DNA of 64,000 nucleotides from Mycobacterium intermedium (GTDB lineage Bacteria; Actinomycetota; Actinomycetes; Mycobacteriales; Mycobacteriaceae), in the NCBI RefSeq assembly GCF_002086275.1, contig NZ_MVHT01000010.1, positions 1 to 64,000 of the forward strand, written 5' to 3'. How positions within the stretch are numbered: the stretch's first letter is position 1; every line of letters begins with the position of its first letter. A program made the position numbers and the translations under genes. Of the stretch, positions 27,124-34,966 are shown in pieces. The notes under the pieces are model-generated. The model did not search any database and was not told the origin of the DNA. It saw only the letters and a program-made list of their open reading frames with translations.

Positions 27124-28232
27124 GCCGGTGTCGTCCCCGGCAATACGCCCCGCCACGTCCCGCCACGCACAGGTCCCGTGACCAATGGGAGGTCCAACGT
27201 TGACAAGAGGCCAGGCGGTGCGGCCATGACCGCGGGAATCGCGTTGAGCTCGCGCATCACGGTTGCGTAGGTGAGGCCACGCATGTTGCTTCCGCGCCCG
27301 TGCATCTCGATGTCGACCGTGTAGGTGGGTAGACCGTCCACGATGACGCGGTAACCCCCGAGCGGCGACGGATGCCTCGGCCAATCCGGTGCCGCATCCT
27401 GGCCCATCCGCGTGATGTGTTCGAGCACAACCCGTTCCTCGCCGTCGACGATGCCCGCGAGCTTGAACCGCATGCCGCCCATGGTTCCCGGCTCGACCCA
27501 GCCCGATGCCACCTCGTAACGCGCTGTGGCGAGCCACTTCTCGATCGTGGTCGCGACTCGATCTAGCCGCAGTCCGACACCGTCGGCGACCAAATGAACA
27601 ATAGGCCCCCACAGCGCCGTGAGGCGTTCGGTGTCGAACAGCGGCGCCGGATGATCCGGCGTGTGCCCGAATCCCATAAAGTCGAACATGATGTCGGGCT
27701 GGTTGATCGGCGCGTAGTCGAGTATCTCGAGCATGGTGATCTTGTCGACGCGACTGCTGAAGCCGGTCATAGTCAGCGCGATGACGTCATTCGCCCAACC
27801 CGGGTCAACGCCACTGTTGAAGAAGCTGGTATTGCCCTCCCGGCACGCTGCCTCCAACAGCTCGACGGTTTCCTTGTCGGCGGCGGGCGGGTAGCACATG
27901 GGAACCAGGGAGGTAGACACCACGTGCTTACCGGCGCGCAGGCAGCGTGCGATGTCCTGCGCGGCCTCGCGATAGCGGTAGTCACCGGAAGCGAAGTAAG
28001 CGACCACGTCGGCGTCGATCGAAAGCGCGTCATCGATGTCTCGAGTGGCGATGACGCCGGTCGCCGGCATCCCGCACAGGTCGCCTGCGTCCTTCCCATC
28101 CTTCGCCTCGGAGTGAACGACGACGCCGGCCAGCTCCAGCCCCGGGTGGGCGATGATGCCCCGGAGCGCGCCGACGCCAACTTGCCCAGGGCCCCAGAGG
28201 ATTACCCGTGGCTTACGCTGAGCATCCTGCAT
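27120..28232 (-). CDS. DapB-like NAD(P)-dependent dehydrogenase
   Basis: 370-residue protein with an N-terminal dihydrodipicolinate-reductase-like Rossmann domain (VILWGPGQVGVGALRGI), the cofactor loop FASGDYRYRE, and a C-terminal domain with NSGVDPGWANDVIAL. It resembles 2,4-diaminopentanoate dehydrogenase and the large group of actinobacterial DapB-like proteins linked to lipid catabolism, not the lysine enzyme. The substrate is unknown. It is coupled to the nitroreductase by a 4-nt overlap and preceded by an acyl-CoA dehydrogenase. Confidence 0.82.
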   Translation of the reverse strand: MQDAQRKPRVILWGPGQVGVGALRGIIAHPGLELAGVVVHSEAKDGKDAGDLCGMPATGVIATRDIDDALSIDADVVAYFASGDYRYREAAQDIARCLRAGKHVVSTSLVPMCYPPAADKETVELLEAACREGNTSFFNSGVDPGWANDVIALTMTGFSSRVDKITMLEILDYAPINQPDIMFDFMGFGHTPDHPAPLFDTERLTALWGPIVHLVADGVGLRLDRVATTIEKWLATARYEVASGWVEPGTMGGMRFKLAGIVDGEERVVLEHITRMGQDAAPDWPRHPSPLGGYRVIVDGLPTYTVDIEMHGRGSNMRGLTYATVMRELNAIPAVMAAPPGLLSTLDLPLVTGPVRGGTWRGVLPGTTPA

Positions 28233-28253
28233 GCGCTTCCCTTCGACCCGCGA

Positions 28254-29273
28254 TCAGCCCACGACGGCTCCGTAGCGGGCGTCGGCAACGCGATCCAAGG
28301 CGACGCCCGGATCACCGTAGACCAATGCCCAGCCACGAACTCGGCGATAGTACAGCTGCACGTCGCACTCCATTCCGAATCCGTAGCCTCCGTGGAAGTG
28401 CAGGCTACGGCGGGTCGCGTCGCGTGCCGTCTCATAGGCGAACGCGAATGCCATTGCGGCCAACTCGCGCGCGCGATCAGGCTCATCGACGAAGGCGCAC
28501 GCCGCCCTGAGCCCGAGCAGTCGCGCCCCGTCTACGGCGGTCGCGCTGTCCGCCAGTGGGTGCGCGACCGCCTGGAAAGCGCCGATGGGAGTCCCGAAGG
28601 CGTGGCGCTGCTTGGCGTAATCGACCGCAAGTTCGACGGCCTTCTTTGCCGCGCCCGTCAGCGCCACCGCGGTCAACGCCAACCACAGGTCCAGCCCGCC
28701 GGCGAAAAGCTCGATCGCGCGCGGGCCTTCGGCAAGAATGTCGTAGCTGCCCTCAATCACAATGTCCGCCAACGGCATTGATCCGAGGTTGGACACCGCC
28801 CGACGGCCCGCTGCGAGCGGAACCGCAAGCAGCCGCCCGTCCACCAACGCCACCACATAATCGGCAACGGATCCGGCGGGGACCAGTTCCAGCCGAGCGC
28901 CCTGGCCAGCGCGCGGCGCGAACGTGACCAGTTGATCTCCCGACAGCACCCGATCGAGCAGCCGGGTGCCGATCTGGCCACTCGCCGCCAGCAGTCGAGC
29001 GGCAACCTGTGCCTCGATGAGCGGAGCCGACGCCACCGCGCGGCCGAACTGTTCGGTGATCAAGGCCAGCTCGAGTTCCGATGCGCCCCACCCCCCGGCA
29101 TCGTCGTCAACCGCCATCTCCACGACACCGGTCTCCCGCAACGCCTTCCACAACTGGGCGTCGAAGCCGAGCGGTTCGGCCGAGCGGACGCGCTCCGAAC
29201 CCGACTCCCGCGCGAACAGTGCGGCGAACGATTCCACCAACTGACGCTGTTCCCCGGTGAGGCTCAAGTCCAC
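28254..29273 (-). CDS. Acyl-CoA dehydrogenase family protein (small-subunit type)
   Basis: 339 residues when started at the GTG at 29273; a TTG 13 codons upstream lies inside an inverted repeat and is less likely. The fold is that of acyl-CoA dehydrogenases, with a shortened middle domain and a C-terminal HGGYGFGMECDVQLYYRR segment that matches the type that pairs with a second subunit. Partner candidate: the divergent gene at 29399. In mycobacteria such pairs make alpha2-beta2 enzymes acting on CoA thioesters with bulky groups. Confidence 0.88.
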   Translation of the reverse strand: MDLSLTGEQRQLVESFAALFARESGSERVRSAEPLGFDAQLWKALRETGVVEMAVDDDAGGWGASELELALITEQFGRAVASAPLIEAQVAARLLAASGQIGTRLLDRVLSGDQLVTFAPRAGQGARLELVPAGSVADYVVALVDGRLLAVPLAAGRRAVSNLGSMPLADIVIEGSYDILAEGPRAIELFAGGLDLWLALTAVALTGAAKKAVELAVDYAKQRHAFGTPIGAFQAVAHPLADSATAVDGARLLGLRAACAFVDEPDRARELAAMAFAFAYETARDATRRSLHFHGGYGFGMECDVQLYYRRVRGWALVYGDPGVALDRVADARYGAVVG

Positions 29274-29301
29274 GTCTGCCCGCCCTAACCTTGCGGATAT
29301 A

Positions 29302-29320
29302 CTCGCTCTCAAAAAGCGAG
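29302..29320. promoter_or_regulatory. Inverted repeat between divergent acyl-CoA dehydrogenase genes
   Basis: Perfect 6-bp arms CTCGCT and AGCGAG are separated by 7 bp, with a second pairing of CTCTC and GAGAG inside the same stretch. It sits about 30 bp upstream of the GTG at 29273 and about 80 bp upstream of the ATG at 29399, so one regulator could control both directions. It is not the GAGAAT/ATTCTC motif found elsewhere, though it shares the GAGAG element. Confidence 0.55.
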
Positions 29321-29398
29321 AGTAACATTATCGCGCCACCGGCCGTAAGGTGACCTACCCGCTCCGGTCTTCCGGTTGACAGAGATTGGCACGCTCCC

Positions 29399-30556
29399 AT
29401 GCATTTTCAGCTCGACCCGGACGCCGAGGCCTACCGGGCGCAAGTGCGCGCGCATCTGCGGGCGGTGTTGTCGCCCGAATTCGAGGAACGCGTCTACCGA
29501 AGCGGCGTCGCCCATGATGACGAGTTTGCGAAAGGGCTTGTCGCCAAGGGGTATTTTGCTCCGGACTGGCCAGCCGAGTTCGGTGGGCAGGACCGCGGTG
29601 CGTGGGATGCGCAGGTGGTCAAAGAGGAACTCATGCGGTTCGACGCGCCCATGTATCTGTCCGAGACCACGCGCATGGTGGCCTCGATCATCCGTGCGGT
29701 CGGAAGCCCGACCATGAAGGATCGCATTCTCAAAGGTGCGATGAAGGGTGATATCACCATTGCCCTCGGCTTCACCGAACCAGAATGCGGATCCGACGTT
29801 GCTGCGGCAACCACCAAGGCGGTCCGTGACGGCGACGACTGGGTGATCAACGGCAGCAAGATGTTCACCACCAACGGCCACATCGCCGATTACGTATTCC
29901 TGCTGGCGCGCACGAACCCGCACCGGCCGAAGCACCAGGGTCTCACCATGTTTCTGGTGCCGCTGAACACTAAAGGATTTGAAGCACAAGCTGTCTGGAC
30001 GCTATCCGGCGAACGCACCAACGTCACCTTTTACACCGACGTCCGGATCAGCGATGAATGGCGAATCGGCGAGGTCGACGAAGGATGGCGAGTCATCGCC
30101 CTGTCGTTGCAGGACGAACACGCCTCCGGCTGGGGCCCCCACCTCGGCCGGTTGCTGCACCATGCGGAGCACTGGGCCGACTCACCGGCCGCCGACGGCT
30201 CGCGACCCATCGACACCGCCGATGTCCGGCGACGGCTAGCCAGAATCGCCATGGAATACGAGGTGTCGATGCTGCTGCAGCGACGGTGCGTGTGGATGGT
30301 CGAACAGGGTCAGATGCCGGTGGCCGAGGGCCCGATGTCGAAGGTGTTCAGCACCGAGTCCCTCGAACGCGCCAGTCAAGACATCGTCGAACTGGTTGGC
30401 CCGGACGGACTGCGCAGCTATTTGGAGCCTTCTGCACCCGAGCGGGGACGATTCGAGCACATGCTGCGCTTCGCCCTCGGCACCACGATCTATGCGGGCA
30501 CCAGTGAGGTGCAACGCACCATCATCGCGCAACGCGGTCTCGGACTACCCCGTTAG
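29399..30556 (+). CDS. Acyl-CoA dehydrogenase family protein
   Basis: 385-residue flavoprotein that would oxidise an acyl-CoA to the enoyl-CoA. The FAD and substrate segments are LGFTEPECGSDVAAATT and WVINGSKMFTTNG, and the C-terminal motif is YAGTSEVQRTIIAQRGLG. At the position where medium-chain enzymes have the catalytic Glu (YEGTS) there is Ala, so the base must lie elsewhere or on a partner subunit, as in heteromeric mycobacterial FadE enzymes. It is divergent from its probable partner and overlaps the TetR gene tail to tail by 12 bp. Confidence 0.92.
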   Translation: MHFQLDPDAEAYRAQVRAHLRAVLSPEFEERVYRSGVAHDDEFAKGLVAKGYFAPDWPAEFGGQDRGAWDAQVVKEELMRFDAPMYLSETTRMVASIIRAVGSPTMKDRILKGAMKGDITIALGFTEPECGSDVAAATTKAVRDGDDWVINGSKMFTTNGHIADYVFLLARTNPHRPKHQGLTMFLVPLNTKGFEAQAVWTLSGERTNVTFYTDVRISDEWRIGEVDEGWRVIALSLQDEHASGWGPHLGRLLHHAEHWADSPAADGSRPIDTADVRRRLARIAMEYEVSMLLQRRCVWMVEQGQMPVAEGPMSKVFSTESLERASQDIVELVGPDGLRSYLEPSAPERGRFEHMLRFALGTTIYAGTSEVQRTIIAQRGLGLPR

Positions 30557-31336
30557 CTTGCGGACCCGGCGTGTCGACGAGGTTCGCGAAGTTGTCTTCT
30601 TCGCCGCCTTAGGCTTCGGCTGATCCGCGGGCGGGCTGATGGCCTGTTTGCACCAAGCCCACAGCTGGTCTTCCGTCAGCTTGGATCCCTTGCCGCCCAG
30701 ATGGAAAACGCCGATCTGAGCCAGCGCGGTGAGGGTGGTGTTCAACAACGTGGTCAGTTGTGCAGGCGTGAGATCGGTGCGGACCAATCCCGCACGTGCG
30801 CAATCGGTGAGGATCTTGGTCAACAGCTTCAGGTGCGGCTCCCACACCTTGGCGAAGTCGGCGGGTCGCTCGATCTCCAGGCTGAGGTTGTAGATGGTCA
30901 TCACTCGGCCGCCTACCGATTCCGATGACTCGGCGCGATACAGCACGCCGCGGCAGAACGCTTCCAACTGCTCCATCGGGCCGTCCGCCGCGGCGACTTC
31001 TTGCCGGATGTTTTCGGTGAATTGACTGGTGACGTTCTCGTACAGCGCCAGCAGCAGTTCTTCCTTGCCGGCGAAATGTTGATAGAAGGCGCGCAGGCTG
31101 AGGTTCGACCGGTCGATGAGAGTCTGGATGGTGAAGTCCGCCTTGCCCGACTCCTCCACCAACTCCAGTGCCGTCGCGAGGAACCGCGAACTGCGCGCGA
31201 GAGCGCGCGCTCTCGCGGAACTCAGACGCCGCTCGATCGTGCGCTCTTGCCACGTGCTCGTTGGTTCGACGACTTCGGAGTCGACAATTTCCAAACTCGC
31301 CTCCGGGTCACCCCCGGCACCCTTTTTCGCAGCCAT
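30545..31336 (-). CDS. TetR family regulator with basic C-terminal tail
   Basis: 263 residues. The DNA-binding domain lies at about 38-95 (FLATALELVEESGKADFTIQ, then SNLSLRAFYQHFAGKEELLL). A Lys/Arg-rich tail (PKPKAAKKTTSRTSSTRR) follows the ligand domain, and the N-terminus is also extended; both are unusual for the family and might add nonspecific DNA contacts. It is divergent from the first amidohydrolase gene, which carries a candidate site of the recurrent GAGAAT/ATTCTC motif, so this is the best in-window candidate for the regulator of the catabolic region. Confidence 0.9.
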   Translation of the reverse strand: MAAKKGAGGDPEASLEIVDSEVVEPTSTWQERTIERRLSSARARALARSSRFLATALELVEESGKADFTIQTLIDRSNLSLRAFYQHFAGKEELLLALYENVTSQFTENIRQEVAAADGPMEQLEAFCRGVLYRAESSESVGGRVMTIYNLSLEIERPADFAKVWEPHLKLLTKILTDCARAGLVRTDLTPAQLTTLLNTTLTALAQIGVFHLGGKGSKLTEDQLWAWCKQAISPPADQPKPKAAKKTTSRTSSTRRVRKLTG

Positions 31337-31456
31337 GATGCACTAAGAATACGCGTACGTCGTCGGTGTCTGCTCGCCACCTACACGTGCATGTTGATCA
31401 ACGACCGCCACTATGCAAGCGCCCGGGGGCGCTGGAGTGGGTCGATGCGGTACCGT

Positions 31457-31472
31457 GGAAACGGTCATTCTC
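31457..31472. promoter_or_regulatory. Candidate regulon site, GGAAAC-N4-ATTCTC
   Basis: Half of the recurrent inverted motif (ATTCTC) is intact and the other arm is degenerate. It lies between the divergent TetR gene (start 31336) and the amidohydrolase gene (start 31535), 62 bp upstream of the latter. It is weaker than the copies at 59640 and 51246 and is listed because of its position beside a regulator gene. Confidence 0.4.
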
Positions 31473-31534
31473 ATTTTGTGGAAATCGGGGCCTCACTTCT
31501 TGAAGCCGCCGGCCGTCCGTTAAGGAGTGCAGCG

Positions 31535-32722
31535 TTGAGCGCAGACATTCTGATCGTCTCGCCGGACGACCACCTGGTCGAGCCGGCGGATCTGTGGACC
31601 AGTCGGTTGCCCGTGCGCTATCGGGACGTCGGGCCGCGGATCGTTCGCATGCGGGGGCGTATGGATCCAACCGTCACCACCGACGTTGCATTCGTCGAAG
31701 ACGAGAATGGTCGCGACGCCGACATCTGGCACTACGAAGACGCGGTCATCCCAATCCCGCTGATCAGTGCCGCTGCCGGTTACGAACTCGACGAACTGAC
31801 CACCGACCCGATCACCTACGACGAGATGCGCCCGGGATGCTTCCGCCCCAAAGACCGCCTCGCTGACATGGATATTGCCGGCATCGAGGCTTCGGCGTGC
31901 TTCCCCAACACCCTGGTTCGGTTTTGTGGCCAGCGCTTCTTATATGGCAAGGACAAGGAACTCGCGCTGCTCTGCGTGCAGGCTTACAACGACTTCCAGA
32001 TCGACGAGTGGGGCGGCGACTCCGACGGCCGCCTTATCCCGCTTGGCATCATTCCGCTCTGGGACGTCGAACTGGCCGCGAAGGAGGTAGAGCGGGTAGC
32101 CGCCAAAGGCATGCCGGCCGTGTGCTTCTCCGAACTGCCTTCCCGTCTCGACCTGCCGTCCATCCACAGCGGCTACTGGGATCCGTTCTTCGCCGCCTGC
32201 GAACGCAACAATGTCGGCATCATGCTGCACATCGGGTCGAGTTCGTCGCTCACCAAGTCCTCACCCGACTCTCCCCACGTCGTTACGAGCGCACTGATGG
32301 CCGTCAACTGCACCATCGCCCTGGTCGACTGGCTGTTCTCCGCCAAGCTCATTCAGTTCCCGAAGCTCAAGATCGCCTTCGCCGAGGCGCAAGCGGGTTG
32401 GATCCCCTACTACCTGCAGCGTGTCGACGAGGTGTGGGAGGACCGTCGGGCGTGGGGCGGCATCCATCCCCTGCTGACCGAACCACCGAGCAACCAGGTG
32501 CCCGGCCGGGTGTACTTCTCCACCTTCGGCGACCCGGTCGCGTTCCGCATACTCGACCTGGTCGGGCCAGACCAGCTCATGTTCGAGACCGACTACCCAC
32601 ACAACGACACCAATTGGCCGAGAAGCCTGGAGGTCGCCAACAAGGCGACGGAAAACCTCGACGAGGAGACCAAGCGTAAGGTGCTGTCTACCAACGCAAA
32701 GAAGTTCTTCGGAATCCTCTAG
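31535..32722 (+). CDS. Amidohydrolase-2 family metal-dependent hydrolase or decarboxylase
   Basis: 395-residue TIM-barrel protein of the ACMSD/gamma-resorcylate decarboxylase group (amidohydrolase 2). The usual HxH at the first strand is replaced by DDHLVEP; later metal and catalytic positions appear in MLHIGSS and FETDYPHNDTNWP. Family members decarboxylate or hydrolyse aromatic and unsaturated acids. The TTG start at 31535 is supported by AAGGAG 8 nt upstream. It is one of four such proteins in the window and the most divergent of them. Reaction unknown. Confidence 0.85.
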   Translation: MSADILIVSPDDHLVEPADLWTSRLPVRYRDVGPRIVRMRGRMDPTVTTDVAFVEDENGRDADIWHYEDAVIPIPLISAAAGYELDELTTDPITYDEMRPGCFRPKDRLADMDIAGIEASACFPNTLVRFCGQRFLYGKDKELALLCVQAYNDFQIDEWGGDSDGRLIPLGIIPLWDVELAAKEVERVAAKGMPAVCFSELPSRLDLPSIHSGYWDPFFAACERNNVGIMLHIGSSSSLTKSSPDSPHVVTSALMAVNCTIALVDWLFSAKLIQFPKLKIAFAEAQAGWIPYYLQRVDEVWEDRRAWGGIHPLLTEPPSNQVPGRVYFSTFGDPVAFRILDLVGPDQLMFETDYPHNDTNWPRSLEVANKATENLDEETKRKVLSTNAKKFFGIL

Positions 32723-32743
32723 CGCGCATTCGTCCTCGGGGGT

Positions 32744-32820
32744 GTCCTCGCGTCGTCCTCGCGTCGTCCTCGCGTCGTCCTCGCGTCGTCCTCGCGTCGT
32801 CCTCGCGTCGTCCTCGCGTC
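32744..32820. repeat. Tandem 11-bp minisatellite, seven units
   Basis: Seven head-to-tail copies of GTCCTCGCGTC fill 77 bp exactly, with no mismatch that I can see. It begins 22 bp after the stop of the amidohydrolase gene, in the gap between two convergent genes. It is a likely VNTR locus. No coding role is supported; an 11-bp unit would shift the frame with each copy. Confidence 0.93.
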
Positions 32821-32990
32821 GTCGAGATTGCCGCCATGGTCGTGCTTCGGCCCTCCACCACAACCCCCACCGCAATCTCGCCGAGGATGCGCGGCGCAAC
32901 GCGCCGTCGGGCTGCCCTCGCGTCGTCGACATTGCCGCCATGGTCGTGCTTCGGCCCCCCACCACAGCCCTCACGGCAATCTCGCCGAGG
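32812..32990. repeat. Two 75-bp direct repeats with inverted ends
   Basis: Copies at 32812-32886 and 32916-32990 match at 70 of 75 positions. Each contains a long-range inverted repeat: in the first, CGAGATTGC (32823) pairs with GCAATCTCG (32872); in the second, ATTGCCG (32931) pairs with CGGCAAT (32974). The first copy shares its left end with the minisatellite. The gap 32723-33044 holds no gene that I can support. It may act as a two-way terminator or be a dispersed intergenic repeat. Confidence 0.85.
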
Positions 32991-32994
32991 CCAA

Positions 32995-33017
32995 GGGCGA
33001 GGGCGAGGGCGAGGGGG
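32995..33017 (+). other. G-quadruplex-forming motif
   Basis: Four runs of at least three G are separated by CGA, from three tandem GGGCGA units followed by GGGGG. This meets the standard G3+N3 pattern for an intramolecular quadruplex with short loops. It lies 28 bp beyond the stop of the crotonase gene that ends at 33045, on the opposite strand to that gene's mRNA. Confidence 0.7.
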
Positions 33018-33044
33018 CACGGCGTCAGCGCGCGCACGCCCCGC

Positions 33045-33869
33045 CTACCTGGCTTGCCAGTTCGGCTTGCGTTTCTCCAGGAAGGCGCGCGGCCCTTCGA
33101 TGGCGTCCTTGGTCAGGGCGACCTTCATGCGGTAGTTCTCGGCGAGCAGCTCGGCCTCATAGATGGGCAACGACAATCCCTTTCGGACCCCCATGCGCGA
33201 ACCTCGCACCGCCAGTGGTGCATTGGAGTTCACCACATCCGCGATCTCCCAGGCCCGGTCCATGAGCTGATCGTGCGGGACGACCTCGGTGAAAATCCCC
33301 AACTCGTAGGCACGCTGCGCGTCCAGGCTCTCATGCTTTCCCATGAGCACCAGCCGCATCGCGACAGGCAGCGGCAGGATCCGGGCCAGCCGTACCGCCT
33401 CGCGCCCCGATGACACTCCGATGCTCACATGCGGATCCATCAATGTCGCGCGCTCGGAGGCAACGGTGATGTCGGCCGTCGTGACGAGGTCCATGCCCGC
33501 CCCGCAGGCGATTCCGTTCACCGCGCAGATGATGGGCTTGGTCATCTGCAGCCAGGGCGGCGTCGCCTCCTGGGGGGCATCCCACTGTCGCATCGAACTC
33601 AGGATCGGTTCGCCCTGATTGTCGATGCCCGCGGCGTTCTCCATGTCATGGTCGGCGGCCTTGTTAACGTCGGCGCCCACGCACAACGCACGGCCGGCAC
33701 CCGTCACGATCATCGTCCAAATGTCCTGTGAACGCTCGATTTCCGCGTATGCGACCGTGAGCTCGGCGATCATCTCGTCATTGATCGCATTGAGGACCTC
33801 GGGCCGCTTCAGGGTCACACACGCCGTCCTATCGCGAACCTCGACTTCGATGGTGTCGTAATCCGTCAC
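33045..33869 (-). CDS. Enoyl-CoA hydratase/isomerase family protein
   Basis: 274-residue crotonase-fold protein, last gene of a four-gene unit. The oxyanion-hole segment is GRALCVGADV and the second is NGIACGAGMDL. The two catalytic Glu positions of classical hydratases are Asp (near 127) and His (near 147, in MDPHVSIG), so simple hydration is doubtful and hydrolysis, isomerisation or retro-aldol chemistry is possible. The GTG at 33869 is preferred; an upstream TTG would overlap the previous stop in TTGA. Confidence 0.85.
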   Translation of the reverse strand: MTDYDTIEVEVRDRTACVTLKRPEVLNAINDEMIAELTVAYAEIERSQDIWTMIVTGAGRALCVGADVNKAADHDMENAAGIDNQGEPILSSMRQWDAPQEATPPWLQMTKPIICAVNGIACGAGMDLVTTADITVASERATLMDPHVSIGVSSGREAVRLARILPLPVAMRLVLMGKHESLDAQRAYELGIFTEVVPHDQLMDRAWEIADVVNSNAPLAVRGSRMGVRKGLSLPIYEAELLAENYRMKVALTKDAIEGPRAFLEKRKPNWQAR

Positions 33870-33883
33870 GTGTGTACCTGTTC

Positions 33884-34966
33884 TCAATTCGTCTGTGGGG
33901 TCGTCTGATTGGCGCGGGCGGTCGGGCGAACGCCAAAAATCTCGTGGAATCGATCACAGTACCGGGGCCAGACATCGGGGTTCAACAGGCGCGGCGGCAT
34001 TCCGCCGGCAAAGATGGTCTGCCATTGGGTGGCGGTGGCAACCGCGAGATCGTGCGCCGCCTCGACGGTGATGCCCGCGGTATGCGGTGTGGCGACCACG
34101 TTGGCCAGTCGCAACAGTGGATTGTCCTGCCGGGGCGGCTCTTCGTGGAACACATCCAGACCCGCGCCCGCGATTCCCCCGTCGATCAAAACCTCCAAGA
34201 GTGCTTGCTCATCGTGCACAAGACCGCGAGCGGTGGTGATGAAGTACGCCGTCGGCTTCATCGCCGCGAATTGCTCGCGGCCGAACAACCCTCGCGTTTC
34301 GGCGGTCAGCGGGCACGTCACCTGAACAAAGTCCGACCGTGTCAACAATTCAGCGAGGGTCACCAACCTCGCTCCGCGGCTCTCGGCCATCGCCGCATCG
34401 ACGTACGGATCAAACGCGAGGACTTCCATTCCGAACGGCGCGCACAGCTGCACCAAGCGACTTCCGATGGCACCGAGTCCGACGACCCCGAGCGTCTTGC
34501 CAAGCAACTGGGTGCCCCGCAGCGCCATCCGGTCTTCCAGCGGTCCACCACGAAGAGACCGATCGGCAACAGTGATCTTCTTGGCCAGGTCCAGCATGAA
34601 CCCGAGCGCGTGTTCCGCGACCGCCTCCGCTCCCGGACCGGAGTTGTTGCACACCGCGATTCCTGCTCGGGTGCATGCCTCGACGTTGATCACATCGTAG
34701 CCGGCACCCGCGGAGCACACCGCCAGAAGCTGTTCGCATCGCTTGATCAGGCCGGGGCCCGCCAGCCATTGCACGCCGTCGGCGTACGGGGCGACGTCGG
34801 TGCGGGTCGCAACCTGGTAACCATGCGCGGATTCCAGCACCGCCCAGCTCTTTTCGGCGGGCTCGTCGAGCTCGAGTCTGACCACGTCAATGTCGGCCCG
34901 TTCGAGGATGTCACCGGCCACCGGATCGGTCCACCGTTCGTAGACCAGTCGCGGACGAACGGTCAT
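33884..34966 (-). CDS. D-2-hydroxyacid dehydrogenase (NAD-dependent)
   Basis: 360-residue member of the D-isomer-specific 2-hydroxyacid dehydrogenase family. The Rossmann motif GLGAIG lies at 163-168, and the catalytic Arg, Glu and His are R247 (TTARG), E276 (FHEEPP) and H295 (TPHTAG). It should interconvert a 2-hydroxy acid and a 2-keto acid. The ATG at 34966 overlaps the stop of the dioxygenase gene in ATGA. With the upstream aldolase gene, it suggests that a hydroxy or keto acid is made or consumed in this unit. Confidence 0.88.
   Translation of the reverse strand: MTVRPRLVYERWTDPVAGDILERADIDVVRLELDEPAEKSWAVLESAHGYQVATRTDVAPYADGVQWLAGPGLIKRCEQLLAVCSAGAGYDVINVEACTRAGIAVCNNSGPGAEAVAEHALGFMLDLAKKITVADRSLRGGPLEDRMALRGTQLLGKTLGVVGLGAIGSRLVQLCAPFGMEVLAFDPYVDAAMAESRGARLVTLAELLTRSDFVQVTCPLTAETRGLFGREQFAAMKPTAYFITTARGLVHDEQALLEVLIDGGIAGAGLDVFHEEPPRQDNPLLRLANVVATPHTAGITVEAAHDLAVATATQWQTIFAGGMPPRLLNPDVWPRYCDRFHEIFGVRPTARANQTTPQTN

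Noticed and set aside
32744..32820. The tandem array as a CRISPR
   Set aside because: Units are 11 bp and directly adjacent with no spacers, and there are no cas genes.
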